DNA from: Eubacterium ramulus ATCC 29099
GTDB taxonomy: Bacteria; Bacillota; Clostridia; Lachnospirales; Lachnospiraceae
Assembly (NCBI RefSeq): GCF_000469345.1
Contig: NZ_KI271092.1
Location: 53,371-94,267 of the forward strand
DNA: 40,897 nt
Direction: 5' to 3'
The notes under the pieces were generated by a model. The model was not told where the DNA came from. It saw only the letters and a list, made by a program, of their open reading frames with translations, and did not search any database. How positions within the stretch are numbered: the first letter of the stretch is position 1; each line of letters opens with the position of its first letter. A program made the translations under genes and the position numbers. Shown piece after piece: positions 1 to 9,874 of the stretch.

Positions 1-330
1 CTTCTACATACCACCAGCCGTACTCGTTTGCTGCGAGTCCTGTGTAGTTGAAGTTGACCTGACCATTCTCTACATACCACCAGCCATACTCATTCTGTGC
101 AAGTCCGGTTGCGTTGAAGTTGATCGCACCGTTCTCTACATACCACCAGCCGTATGCATTCTGTACCAGTCCTGTGTAATTAAAGTTAATCTGGCTGTTT
201 TCTACATCCCACCAGCCATAAGTACTGTCATTTACAAGACCTGTTACATTGAAGTTGATCTGACCGGCTTCTACATACCACCAGCCATATTCATTTGCTG
301 CAAGTCCGGTATAAGCAGTATCTACTTTAC
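1..330 (-). repeat. Tandem ~69-bp coding repeats (23-aa wall-binding repeats)
   Basis: The 3' part of the giant glycosidase gene is a run of near-identical 69-bp units. The string CTACATACCACCAGCC recurs at about 4, 73 and 142, with diverged copies further on. One unit is 3 nt longer. Each encodes a repeat of the type GLAxNEYGWWYVENGQINFN, a choline/glucan-binding-like cell-wall module. The array continues beyond the window, so the copy number is unknown. Confidence 0.85.
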
Positions 331-3300
331 CGTCTTTGTAGTAGAACCAGTTGCCGTCTTTGTCCATACCGAGACCATCTGCCGGTTTTGCATCTTCATC
401 TGCTTTCTTAACAGTTTCGTTTGCTCCGATATCCGGTGTACCGTCTGTCAGTGCATTTCCATAGTAGTCAACAGATGGGATTTCTGCTTTGTTTGCTGCC
501 AGCTCGCCGCCAAGTGTATCGTCGGTGTAGGACGGAGCTTCCGGAATTGCCATACCTGCATCTGCTGCCGGTGATGTCTTTGCAATGCGGAATCCTTCTG
601 CGGTTCCCAGCGTTGTCTTGCCATCTGCCCAGCTTCCTGCTGTGTAATCTGTCACATCTGCAAACTGCGGATCTGCATAAACTGCATGTGCATCGTTTGC
701 CAGAGCCTCGTATACTGCCTCAGCACTTCCGTCGCTGCTGTATACCAGGTTGTTGGAGTAAGTGATACCCTCTTTTGTGCTCATGCTGTCTGCTTTTGCC
801 GGTCCGTAGAAGATGTTGTTAAATACAGATACTTCTTTGATATTCGGACCTTCCCAGTAAGAATCCGGTGTCAGTGACATTGTATAGCCACCGTTATTCT
901 CCCAGTAGATGGTATTGTTGTAAATCTGAACACCGAGAGAACCATATTTACCGGTTCCCATACGGATCACCGGTGCACCGTCGTACTTACCGTCGTTTAC
1001 ACTGACATTGTAGCGAGCAATGTTATTTACGGTTGCCCCCGGTCCCGGGCAGAGCATCAGGAATCCACCCAGGTTGTCATGGCTGTAATTGTACTCGTAT
1101 ACACAGTTCTGTACACCATAGTCAAAATCAAATGCCATGCTGTCGTTTCCAACTGCAGAACCAACGGAATGTCTGGATGTGTTGGAAGCTTCGTTATAAC
1201 GGAATGTTACGTTGTTGCTGTCCCATGACCAGATTGCTGCATGGTTCTGGTTTGCACTGTAATTCCAGCTGCTGTCTGCAGAGTTGTCAACCAGGTTGTA
1301 CTCTACCATTGCATCTGTGGTGTTGATCGGTACAATACCGTCACCTGCTACGTCATGTACATAGTTGTTGCTGATCGTCACATTGCTGCTGCCGATCCAT
1401 TTGCTGTTTCCTGCATTCTGATATCCGGTATCACTGCTTGTTCCACCTACCAGTTTGCGGCTTGCCCATACGCTCTCCATGTAGATTGCTTCGTGGCATA
1501 CATTGTATACTTCATTTCCTTCAATGGCAAGTCCTGTGTAGTAAGACTCTACGGTACCGGTATGATTTCTGCCGTTTCCTGTCACAAGAACGATCAGTCC
1601 GCCTGCTCCTTTGTCTGCGCCACCGGCCATCTTACCATTGACATCATGGATCTTATTGTTGCGGATGGTTACGTTTGTCAGTTCGCCGCCGTCACGGTTC
1701 TCTACTACGAGACCGGATAACAGTTTGCTGCTCTGTTTGTAGCTTCCGATTTCTCCTGCGGAGAGATCCCAGTTTGTGATCTCAAGGTTTTCGATCACGA
1801 TATTCTGGCTGTTTCTGATATGAACAGCTGCCAGATCTTCCTTGGTAGAAGCGGACCAGTTTGCTCCGTTTCCGTTGATGACAGGTTTTGCACCCTCACC
1901 GTAGCTTCCGATCACGATCGGAGCGTCTGCGCTGCCGATGGCATTGTCGATGAACAGCTGCTCACCATTCCATACACAGCCTGCTTTCAGTAAGATGCTG
2001 CCGCCTGCTTTCAGCTGACGGATGGAGGACGCTTTTGTCAGTGTCTTCCATGCTGTCTCCGGTGTGGTACCATCGTTTGCATCATCACCGTTTACAGCGT
2101 CTACGTAGTATGTTACATCACCCGTTGGCTCATGAATGGAGATCAGTTCGCCTTCAGCTGCGTTTACTTTTGCGATCATCTCGCGGATATCGCGCTGTTT
2201 TGTTTCACTTGTTGCATTTGCTTTGAAGTCTTTTGCTTCTTTTACAACTGCCTGGAATGCACTCCAGGAGTCTGCTGTCCAGTCAGCCTCATTCAGCTGG
2301 TCTTTCTCAGCGATAACTGCATCGAAATCTGTCCAGTCAAGTTCACTGCTCTGTGCATCATTTGAAATGATACCGATCCAGCTTAATACCGGATCACTTC
2401 CGGATGCTTTGCTGATAGTTACAAGGATATGATCAGAACCTTCCGGAACGGTTACATCCACACTGCTTCTGTCCTCTGTCTTACCGGAGGAAAGGCTTGC
2501 GCTGCCTGTGCCGAGCTCTGTCTTTTTGCCATCAGCATCTACAGAAGAAACTGTGATCTTGATATTTCTGGAGCTGCTCCACCACTCATGGAATCCGGTT
2601 GCTACTGTATAAGTACCCGGTGTCAGTTCAAAACCGTACTCGATCTTACCGCCGCTGGTTGCCCACCAGCCGGTATCGAAGAAGTCGCCGGATCCTTTGG
2701 ATCCCATATCCTGGGAACTGCTTCCGCCGGATGCACCCGGTGTACTTGTGTAACCCCAGGTTACGCCATTGTCATCACCGTATGCCTGATCGGATACCAT
2801 GTTCTTCAGGTCAGTTGCTGTTGCTGCAAATTTTTCATAAATAGAAGATGTATTATCTCCGTTTGTGTAACAGTCTGCGAAGTATACCAGCGATTTCGGA
2901 CAGCAGAATACCTGAATGGTAAATTCTCTGTTCAGATCTTTCAGTGTACCTGTTACTGTTACATAGCCAAGTGCCGTCTCACCTGCGGACTCGTCTACGC
3001 TCCAGGTTACTTTTGCATCTTTTACTACTTTTGTACCGATTGTTACATCAATGGTTTTCGGTAATGCTGCTTTGAGTGCAGTCATATTTTCAACGGTCTC
3101 CGGAAGCGCTGTATTGATAGAGATTGCACCTTTATCTTCCAGTTCATCCAGCGTCCAGTCTTTGTAATTCTTGATTGCGATGGTATTGTTGGCACCAAAT
3201 TCAATCGGAAGCCATACATATCTGGAATCGCTCAGATCTTTTCCGTTATCCGGATTGTACCAACGGTCACCCATGTAGATGAATTTGCCGTTCTCGGCAT

Positions 3301-6300
3301 CTACCGGAATCACGCATGTACTCTGTGTCTCAAAGGTATTGTTGGAGGTATCTCCGACACACGGATTACCCATGTTGGTCCAAGGTCCCAGCGGGCTGTC
3401 TGCGACTGCATAACGTGCCTGGTTCGGAGCCCATCCGGTACAGCCGGATGTGATCAGGTAATATTTACCCTGATATTTGAACATTGCCGGAGCCTCTCTG
3501 GAATCGGTACTGCTGATGCAGAAGTCTTCTCCCAGAACCATCTCATCTGCGTCTTTTGCAAGACCTGTGTAAGTGTCATTCAGTTTTGCGATGTACATTA
3601 CCGCATTGCCCTCGGAAGAGTACATTACATATGCGGTTCCGTCGTCATCCTGGAACAGGTTCATGTCTCGTACATGTCCGCCCACGGAATCAAATCCATG
3701 ATTGCCATAATCACTCGCCAGCATATAGCTGCCTACCAGTTTGTACGGTCCGTTGATGTTGTCTGCAATTGCGATACCTGCTTTTGCTTTTGCGTAGTTG
3801 GAACCGCTGTCATCAGAATACGGACTTGTTCCGTCTGCATGGAACCAGATCACATATTTGTCTGTTTTTTCATTATAAAGCATCTTCGGGCGTTCCATAA
3901 CGCATCCCTCTGCCCAGAGATCTACATAAATGTCTTTCTTCTCATCATCGCTGAGATCACCGTACAGATTCTTGAAGTAATTGTCTGTCTCGAACTGATC
4001 ATAATTGTCCATCGTTCTTAAAACAACGCCTTCGTCTTTCCAGTTGTACAGATCTTTGGAGGAGTACATATGTACACCCGGCATCGGTCTGTAACCGTTG
4101 GTTCTGTCTTCACCGATCCAGTAGTAAGTATCACCGATCTTCTGGATCTGTCCGCCATGAGCCTGAACCTTTGCACCGTTGTTATCGTAGATTCTTGCTG
4201 CATTGGTACCTGTGATGGAATCATAGGTCTCAAAATGAGCTTCTACCAGACTGCTGTATGCTTTCTCAATGGCTTTCTTTGCTGCTGCAATTGCATCTGT
4301 GTCCGCAGAATTTTCATCAATGAGTTTCTGTGCATCTGCAATTGCCTGATCAAATGCTGCTTTTGTTGTAGTGGTATAATCTTTACCCGCTACTTTTTCA
4401 AGATATTTCTGAACGGTTACTTTCAGAACTGCCAGTGCATCTGCCTCACTGCCCGGAATCGCTTTTACAATGATGTAGTTTACGATCGGGTCGTCACCGG
4501 CTTTGGAACGACTGGTTGCCTGAACAAATACATTCAGTTCACCGTCTGTTACGGTCACCTTATAAGTGCCTTCAAAATCTTTGGCTGTCAGTCCGGATTC
4601 TACTTTTTCACCTTCCAGAAGGATGTCTTCTGTCTTGGTTCCCCACTGATGCCATGGATTGTCGATACCTACGGTTACTTCATAATTGCCTTCCGGCAGC
4701 TCGAAACGATAATCAATACCGGATTTTCCTGCTTCGTAAGTGATTTTATCTGACTGATAACGGTAAGAGCCTTTTAATGTAGTGTCACCGCCTCTTGCTG
4801 TTGCAGTATAAGCAGCATCCTCCACATAACCCCAGCTATATCCTGTGTCAGAATCTTCTGCATAAGCCTGATCCAGACTGCCCTGGTATAATCCCATGTT
4901 GGAATCAGCCGGAACAGAGGTCACATCAGAAGTACCTGCGTTTGCCAGATACAGCACATAATTGTTTGCTGCGATCTCAGCATCGCTGAATTTCTTTCCG
5001 CCGGACTTGCCGCATACGGTAATCCAGTTTACGATTGCCTCGTTTCCTGTTACTTTCTTAACAGTGATGGTTACTTCTTTTTCTTCATCCAGAGTAATCT
5101 CACCGGATGCAACACCTTTTGCACCTGTCAGATTCAGATCTGCGAGTTTCTGTTCTTCACCATCTACAGTGTAGTATACCGCACTCTGTCTGGTTGCATT
5201 CCACTGTGCCCACAGTTCGTTGGAACCTACCATGATGGTATGTGTACCTGCCGGAAGTGTCACAGTGTACTGTACACTTGCCTGATACCATGCAGCTGCA
5301 TAGGAATCAGATGCATTTTCACTGTTATAAGCATTATAGCTTCCCAGGTAACCCCAGGTATTGTCGTCTGTCTTCTTCTGATCTGCAACCGTATTTACCA
5401 TGGATTTGATACCTGCTGCCTGCAGATTCTTGAATGTCTGTGAATCGTTATTGTTACAATCGATCATATACTCGATGTATTTCGGCACTACCTGAACAGT
5501 TGCGTTTGCCTGTACATCGCTGTATCCCTCTACGGTACCAGTCAGATTCAGGTAAGTATATGGAGTTACACCAAAGTCAACACCCTCAGTGTTCCATGTA
5601 ACGTTTGCTTCTTTGGCTCCTTCTCCGCCTTTCTCTGTCAGTGTCAGAGTCTTAGGAAGAGATAATGTTCCATCCGGATAAGCGAGACCGGATACCGGCT
5701 CTACCGTATAGTCAGATGCCGGCTTGTATACTTTCAGTTCGGAAAGGTTGCAGGATCCGTTTGCATCTACTGCGTATTTGATATAGCGGTAGGAAACCGG
5801 TTCTGCGCCTTCTTTGTAAGTATTGAACTCGCTGTAATATACCATGGTGTCTTTGTTTGCAGCCGGTGTGGACTCAATGGTATATAACGCTGTCCAGTTT
5901 TTACCGTCTGCGGATCCATAGATTACAGCTTCCTCGCAGCGGCTCTCATAGCCTGCACGCGGTGCGTAGCTTACAGCTGCAATCGGCATCTCTGTCTTGA
6001 GATCCAACGTAACATATCCGTTTGCAACACCATCAAAGAATGTGGAAAAATTATTGTCAACAACGTTTGTTCCCACATTTGTGGTTCCGTTGTTCCATGC
6101 TGCACTGGATGTAACCTGATCTTTGTTTACGATAATCTGCTCAACATCGATTGGCTGTACTTCCGGCACTTTTTTGATTCCATCCACACCTTCAATTGTG
6201 TATGTTGTGATAGAATTTGCTTTCATAGTGGCAGTAAAATACATGTTCTGTGTATCAACTGCAATGTTGTCGGAATCTGTTACATCTGCCCAGTGTTCAC

Positions 6301-8488
6301 CGTCTGCCAGTGTTCCGCTGGTACGGATGGCTGTAATCTTACTGCCCATAGTCTCGAACCTGGACAGATCAAATTTCCATGTCTTGTCAGAATCAGATGT
6401 ATTGGATGCAACAACGACTACTTTCTTACCTGCCTTATCATATGCAGCAAGTGTCGTACCTGTCTTGTTGGTGCCGATAATGGTATATCCCGGACGGATA
6501 TATCTGGAAAGCTGTCCGTATGCATAATATTTCATACTTACAGTGATGGTTTCATCATCATGATTTGCTGCTGCAAGTCCCCAATATCCGTTGGATGTCG
6601 TGGATTTCCATGATTTCTCCAGGGCTTCCATAGAAAGGAAATCATTCGCACTTCCTTTGTTTACCCAGGACTGACCATATTCACTGCTGTCTGCATGCAT
6701 ATCGATGGCATTCCACAGAATCCATGCGGAGCATTTCAGACCGTTTACTTCTGTCATCATTGCACCGGCCAGACCAAGTGCTGCGCTCATCTCGCCAGCC
6801 TTTGTACCTGCGGTATAAGATCCGTCAACCTCGGACATCCACAGGTTTTTACCCTCAGACTGTGCCAGTGCACTCAGATCTGATAAGGAACTTCTTGTGT
6901 ATGTATGGGTATCGATTCTTCCCAGAACGGCTTTTGCTTCATCGCTGAGCTTGTTGTAGGAATCGATCTGTCCACCCTGTCCGCCATTATATCCGCTGTT
7001 TGTCTCGTCTGTACCGGAAATAATGATGTTGATGCCTTTGTTCTTTAACTCCTCATTCAGTGCAACCAGGATCTTGGACTGAGATTCGCCCTGGCTGAAG
7101 TGACAGCCTTCCTGTTTGTTGCTGTTTGCACCCCAGTAGTTGGTTGCCGGCTCATTCATCGGATCAGTACTCTGGAATGTGATCACACCTTCCTTGTTCC
7201 AGTGCTCGATCACATCTGCCATATAAGCAGCAAATGCATGGTAGGAATCTGCACGTAAGTTGTCTGTGTTAGAATTTGTATTTCCTGACGAACAGCCGCT
7301 GACTGTCATAAAGTATGGCGGCGAATTGGAAAATGCTTCCGCAAGGAAATCCTCTCCACTGGCTTTTGCAGCTGCTTTCAGAACGTTCATCTGATTCTTG
7401 TCTGCATCCCAGTCATAGTTCCATGCATAGCCGCATTCTGCATCTGCACGGTCAAAGTTTTCTGTATACCATGTAAGGTCATGTTTGCTCTCATCAATCT
7501 TTGTTACGTCTACTGCGTATCCCGGAACTCCGCTGTCTGAGCGGATAATATGTGCAGCATGTTTAAATGGATCTGTCTCCGGAAGAACACCTTCCTCACC
7601 GGATTTGATCACTGCCATTTTTACAAAATCAAGTGTCCAGTCTGCCTGACCTGCAATATTAATGGTGTTTTCCCCTGCATTTAATGCAACATCAGAAAGT
7701 GTTACACAGAACAGCATGCAGTGGCTGGAATTGTTGTTACCCTCAGCAATAATGCTGTTGTTGATGGTATCTGCGTCTGCCACATAATCAGCCTGGCTGT
7801 CTGTCCCTGCATTCACGCGGATTGCCACGTCACGGGTATTCGTACCTTCCAAAGTAAGAAGCAGTTTTACGGTATAGTTTCCTGCTTCGTTTGCATTTAC
7901 CTTATACTGCAGATTATCTCCGCTGCCGGGAGTATCACCCAATTTGTTGATCCATCCAAGTTTGGAGAATTCTCCAACTGTGGTGCCTTTTGTAATACCA
8001 AAATCTGCATCGGATGCAGAATAGGTCATACCTGCCATTTTACTGTAAGTCTCAACCTTTCCGCTGGTTCCTGCATAGGTATAAGTGCCTTCTGTCAGAT
8101 CATAAAAGCTTGCTTTTTCATTGACTTTTACTTCTTCGGAAGTTGTGTCTCCGATATCGTCACCGCCACCTACATTGTAGCGTCCGATATTCATGTTTAA
8201 TCCGTCTTCGCTGAAGAAAAGCTTTGCTGCTTCATTCGTCAGTTTTTCACTGTAACCAATGCGGTTTGCCCACCAGCAAAGCGATGTACCCCAGCCCTGA
8301 AACTCGCCAAGTCCGTCACTATTTGTGTCATTAAATGTCGATGCCTCAGAAGGCTTCAGTCTTACTGTGGAATCCACTGCAACGGTCTGTGCTTCTTCTG
8401 CATGTACATCCAATGCGCTGATCGGAACACTGGTCACAACCATTGCGGCTGCTGCAATAAGACTAATGAATTTCTTCATTTTCCTCAT
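1..8488 (-). CDS. Giant secreted arabinogalactan-degrading enzyme (GH30 + GH43 + beta-helix + wall repeats), 3' end cut by window
   Basis: The frame is open from the ATG at 8488 (GGAGGAG 8 nt upstream) to the window edge: 2,829 codons and no stop, so the C-terminus is missing. Domains in order, approximate residues: signal peptide 1-30; GH30 50-765, with GWGTSLCWWA near the start, acid/base E446 in a DPMNEP motif and nucleophile E553 in WMSEVDG; a beta-sandwich insertion inside GH30 (about 115-290); F5/8C (CBM32-like) 785-922; Ig-like 923-1003; two galactose-binding-like modules 1004-1348; FIVAR 1348-1417; GH43 1425-1767, with AHGG at 1443 and E1665 in an REAP motif as the likely general acid; Ig-like 1790-1867; another binding module 1868-2042; FIVAR 2050-2118; right-handed beta-helix 2122-2700; GWWYV repeats from 2715. 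The GH30 part resembles endo-beta-1,6-galactanases and the GH43 part resembles subfamily 24 exo-beta-1,3-galactanases. Together they suggest attack on type II arabinogalactan (plant AGP, larch or gum polysaccharide) at the cell surface; the substrate is inferred. Confidence 0.85.
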   Translation of the reverse strand, partial: MRKMKKFISLIAAAAMVVTSVPISALDVHAEEAQTVAVDSTVRLKPSEASTFNDTNSDGLGEFQGWGTSLCWWANRIGYSEKLTNEAAKLFFSEDGLNMNIGRYNVGGGDDIGDTTSEEVKVNEKASFYDLTEGTYTYAGTSGKVETYSKMAGMTYSASDADFGITKGTTVGEFSKLGWINKLGDTPGSGDNLQYKVNANEAGNYTVKLLLTLEGTNTRDVAIRVNAGTDSQADYVADADTINNSIIAEGNNNSSHCMLFCVTLSDVALNAGENTINIAGQADWTLDFVKMAVIKSGEEGVLPETDPFKHAAHIIRSDSGVPGYAVDVTKIDESKHDLTWYTENFDRADAECGYAWNYDWDADKNQMNVLKAAAKASGEDFLAEAFSNSPPYFMTVSGCSSGNTNSNTDNLRADSYHAFAAYMADVIEHWNKEGVITFQSTDPMNEPATNYWGANSNKQEGCHFSQGESQSKILVALNEELKNKGINIIISGTDETNSGYNGGQGGQIDSYNKLSDEAKAVLGRIDTHTYTRSSLSDLSALAQSEGKNLWMSEVDGSYTAGTKAGEMSAALGLAGAMMTEVNGLKCSAWILWNAIDMHADSSEYGQSWVNKGSANDFLSMEALEKSWKSTTSNGYWGLAAANHDDETITVSMKYYAYGQLSRYIRPGYTIIGTNKTGTTLAAYDKAGKKVVVVASNTSDSDKTWKFDLSRFETMGSKITAIRTSGTLADGEHWADVTDSDNIAVDTQNMYFTATMKANSITTYTIEGVDGIKKVPEVQPIDVEQIIVNKDQVTSSAAWNNGTTNVGTNVVDNNFSTFFDGVANGYVTLDLKTEMPIAAVSYAPRAGYESRCEEAVIYGSADGKNWTALYTIESTPAANKDTMVYYSEFNTYKEGAEPVSYRYIKYAVDANGSCNLSELKVYKPASDYTVEPVSGLAYPDGTLSLPKTLTLTEKGGEGAKEANVTWNTEGVDFGVTPYTYLNLTGTVEGYSDVQANATVQVVPKYIEYMIDCNNNDSQTFKNLQAAGIKSMVNTVADQKKTDDNTWGYLGSYNAYNSENASDSYAAAWYQASVQYTVTLPAGTHTIMVGSNELWAQWNATRQSAVYYTVDGEEQKLADLNLTGAKGVASGEITLDEEKEVTITVKKVTGNEAIVNWITVCGKSGGKKFSDAEIAANNYVLYLANAGTSDVTSVPADSNMGLYQGSLDQAYAEDSDTGYSWGYVEDAAYTATARGGDTTLKGSYRYQSDKITYEAGKSGIDYRFELPEGNYEVTVGIDNPWHQWGTKTEDILLEGEKVESGLTAKDFEGTYKVTVTDGELNVFVQATSRSKAGDDPIVNYIIVKAIPGSEADALAVLKVTVQKYLEKVAGKDYTTTTKAAFDQAIADAQKLIDENSADTDAIAAAKKAIEKAYSSLVEAHFETYDSITGTNAARIYDNNGAKVQAHGGQIQKIGDTYYWIGEDRTNGYRPMPGVHMYSSKDLYNWKDEGVVLRTMDNYDQFETDNYFKNLYGDLSDDEKKDIYVDLWAEGCVMERPKMLYNEKTDKYVIWFHADGTSPYSDDSGSNYAKAKAGIAIADNINGPYKLVGSYMLASDYGNHGFDSVGGHVRDMNLFQDDDGTAYVMYSSEGNAVMYIAKLNDTYTGLAKDADEMVLGEDFCISSTDSREAPAMFKYQGKYYLITSGCTGWAPNQARYAVADSPLGPWTNMGNPCVGDTSNNTFETQSTCVIPVDAENGKFIYMGDRWYNPDNGKDLSDSRYVWLPIEFGANNTIAIKNYKDWTLDELEDKGAISINTALPETVENMTALKAALPKTIDVTIGTKVVKDAKVTWSVDESAGETALGYVTVTGTLKDLNREFTIQVFCCPKSLVYFADCYTNGDNTSSIYEKFAATATDLKNMVSDQAYGDDNGVTWGYTSTPGASGGSSSQDMGSKGSGDFFDTGWWATSGGKIEYGFELTPGTYTVATGFHEWWSSSRNIKITVSSVDADGKKTELGTGSASLSSGKTEDRSSVDVTVPEGSDHILVTISKASGSDPVLSWIGIISNDAQSSELDWTDFDAVIAEKDQLNEADWTADSWSAFQAVVKEAKDFKANATSETKQRDIREMIAKVNAAEGELISIHEPTGDVTYYVDAVNGDDANDGTTPETAWKTLTKASSIRQLKAGGSILLKAGCVWNGEQLFIDNAIGSADAPIVIGSYGEGAKPVINGNGANWSASTKEDLAAVHIRNSQNIVIENLEITNWDLSAGEIGSYKQSSKLLSGLVVENRDGGELTNVTIRNNKIHDVNGKMAGGADKGAGGLIVLVTGNGRNHTGTVESYYTGLAIEGNEVYNVCHEAIYMESVWASRKLVGGTSSDTGYQNAGNSKWIGSSNVTISNNYVHDVAGDGIVPINTTDAMVEYNLVDNSADSSWNYSANQNHAAIWSWDSNNVTFRYNEASNTSRHSVGSAVGNDSMAFDFDYGVQNCVYEYNYSHDNLGGFLMLCPGPGATVNNIARYNVSVNDGKYDGAPVIRMGTGKYGSLGVQIYNNTIYWENNGGYTMSLTPDSYWEGPNIKEVSVFNNIFYGPAKADSMSTKEGITYSNNLVYSSDGSAEAVYEALANDAHAVYADPQFADVTDYTAGSWADGKTTLGTAEGFRIAKTSPAADAGMAIPEAPSYTDDTLGGELAANKAEIPSVDYYGNALTDGTPDIGANETVKKADEDAKPADGLGMDKDGNWFYYKDGKVDTAYTGLAANEYGWWYVEAGQINFNVTGLVNDSTYGWWDVENSQINFNYTGLVQNAYGWWYVENGAINFNATGLAQNEYGWWYVENGQVNFNYTGLAANEYGWWYVE

Positions 8489-8579
8489 GATTCTCTCCTC
8501 CTCTTTTCCTCATGCTGTGATGCAGATGTCTTCCGGGATATTCAGACAAACATCACGTTATGGTGTTAGTATAAAATAA
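8489..8579 (-). promoter_or_regulatory. Leader and probable promoter of the giant glycosidase gene
   Basis: On the minus strand a TATACT -10-like hexamer lies at 8573-8568, 80 nt before the start codon, with no good -35 box. That would fit an activator-dependent promoter. An imperfect inverted repeat (ACACCA...TGATGT, about 8550-8566) lies just downstream. The AraC gene immediately upstream is the natural candidate regulator, but no binding site can be proven by eye. Confidence 0.4.
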
Positions 8580-8616
8580 AAAACAGCTAAGATATATCAA
8601 ATTTCTTAGCTGTTTT
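8580..8616 (-). terminator. Intrinsic terminator of the lipoprotein-kinase-AraC operon
   Basis: A perfect 12-bp stem (AAAACAGCTAAG / CTTAGCTGTTTT) with a 13-nt loop begins 20 nt after the AraC stop codon and is followed on the minus strand by TTTTTTATTTTA. It separates the regulator operon from the giant glycosidase gene, which therefore needs its own promoter. Confidence 0.85.
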
Positions 8617-8636
8617 GCATAATTCTTAGTTTTATT

Positions 8637-9857
8637 TTACTGAATCTTCCATTTCTTCCGATTGGCAAACTGCCTCTTATAATGCCCCGGTGTCTCCCCT
8701 GTGATCTCCTGAAACACCTTACAGAAATGGCTCTGAGAGCTGAAGCCCAGATAGAAACTGATTTCCTGAATACTGTAATCCGAATACTGTAACAGATTCC
8801 GGCTTCGGCGGATTTTTTCCTGCAAAATATATCGTTTGATGGTAATGTGTTCCTGCTCCTTGAAAAGATGGGACAGATAATCCGGATTAACCTTCAGATA
8901 TTTCGCAATATCTGTAATCTGGATACTGTCATGGAAATGCTGAAATATATAATCCTTCACGGCAGCAATCAACGGATTCTTATAACCGCCCTCATTCGCC
9001 TGCAATTCTTCCGCCACGACATCTGCGTACATCCGCTGTGCCATCCGCTTGAATGCTTCCACTTCGGTAACATTGTCAATTTCTTCAATCTGCTGGATCA
9101 TACTGTCCGCCATAGTAAAAGATTTTTCCACGCTGACTCCCGCCTCCACTGCGGTCCGCGATGCCAGTGTGATATTTCCGATTGCCACATTTTTGTGATG
9201 GCGCAGAGGATCCTTTGCAAGCTGTCCGATCTTTCCCTCATAGGTCTCAGAAATACTCCTATTCAATGCCGCCACATCGCCATGTCGGATTGCATCCTGC
9301 TCTCTGCGCTCCTGTTCATAAGGATTATGAATCCCTGCCTGCTCCTGATGTGCAAACAAATCCCTGCCCAACCGTTCATGAATCTTCTGAACGCTTGGAA
9401 ATTCTTCCTTATTGTATTCGAGAAACTCTGCCAGGGACAGTTCTTTTCCCGTCAGGTATCCATAATACAGGATCATACCGGCTACAAGTGTATTCAGTTC
9501 ACAGATCTGAAGATGCAGCCCTATATCTTCCAACTTGCCGAATTTCCTGCCTGCGTGCTGAAACCGCGCTGCATTCGCCGGTGCCAGAAGGATCGGTCCG
9601 AACAGAATCCAGCTATCCTCCTGTGCCGGATCCCGTATTTCACCGGCAAGAATATCCGGCTCCAGAGCATAAATTCCAGGATACTTCCTTTGTTTCAGTT
9701 CAAATATATTCTTCAGAAACGATGTCTCCGCCTCCGAAAGTATCTTACTACCTGCTGATTCTCCAAAGCATTGACACTGTGCGCCAGCCCCGTCATATCT
9801 GCACACAGAAATATGCATCAGATTTACCAGCATTGTCCCCAAAAATATCTCCTGCAT
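8637..9857 (-). CDS. AraC-family transcriptional regulator
   Basis: This 406-residue protein has a C-terminal AraC/XylS double helix-turn-helix (about residues 300-400). The first helix region carries ITDIAKYLKVNPDYLSHLFK and the second IQEISFYLGFSSQSHFCKVF followed by GETPGHYK, the family signature. The long N-terminal part, including NPYEQERREQDAIRHGD and LAKDPLRHHKN, resembles the sensor region of the AraC regulators annotated as YSIRK-targeted surface-antigen regulators rather than a cupin arabinose-binding domain. It starts 17 nt after the upstream kinase-like gene, so the two are probably cotranscribed; the ribosome binding site is weak, so the start is less certain. Position suggests it controls the giant glycosidase gene just downstream, which is inference. 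Confidence 0.88.
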   Translation of the reverse strand: MQEIFLGTMLVNLMHISVCRYDGAGAQCQCFGESAGSKILSEAETSFLKNIFELKQRKYPGIYALEPDILAGEIRDPAQEDSWILFGPILLAPANAARFQHAGRKFGKLEDIGLHLQICELNTLVAGMILYYGYLTGKELSLAEFLEYNKEEFPSVQKIHERLGRDLFAHQEQAGIHNPYEQERREQDAIRHGDVAALNRSISETYEGKIGQLAKDPLRHHKNVAIGNITLASRTAVEAGVSVEKSFTMADSMIQQIEEIDNVTEVEAFKRMAQRMYADVVAEELQANEGGYKNPLIAAVKDYIFQHFHDSIQITDIAKYLKVNPDYLSHLFKEQEHITIKRYILQEKIRRSRNLLQYSDYSIQEISFYLGFSSQSHFCKVFQEITGETPGHYKRQFANRKKWKIQ

Positions 9858-9874
9858 CGAATGACTGCCCGCTC

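Noticed and set aside
1-330. CRISPR array
   Set aside because: The periodic ~69-bp units are coding repeats in one frame without variable spacers.
421-8200. Many short plus-strand frames across the giant glycosidase region
   Set aside because: They are antisense shadows; the minus frame is continuous for more than 2,800 codons with correct motifs at many points.
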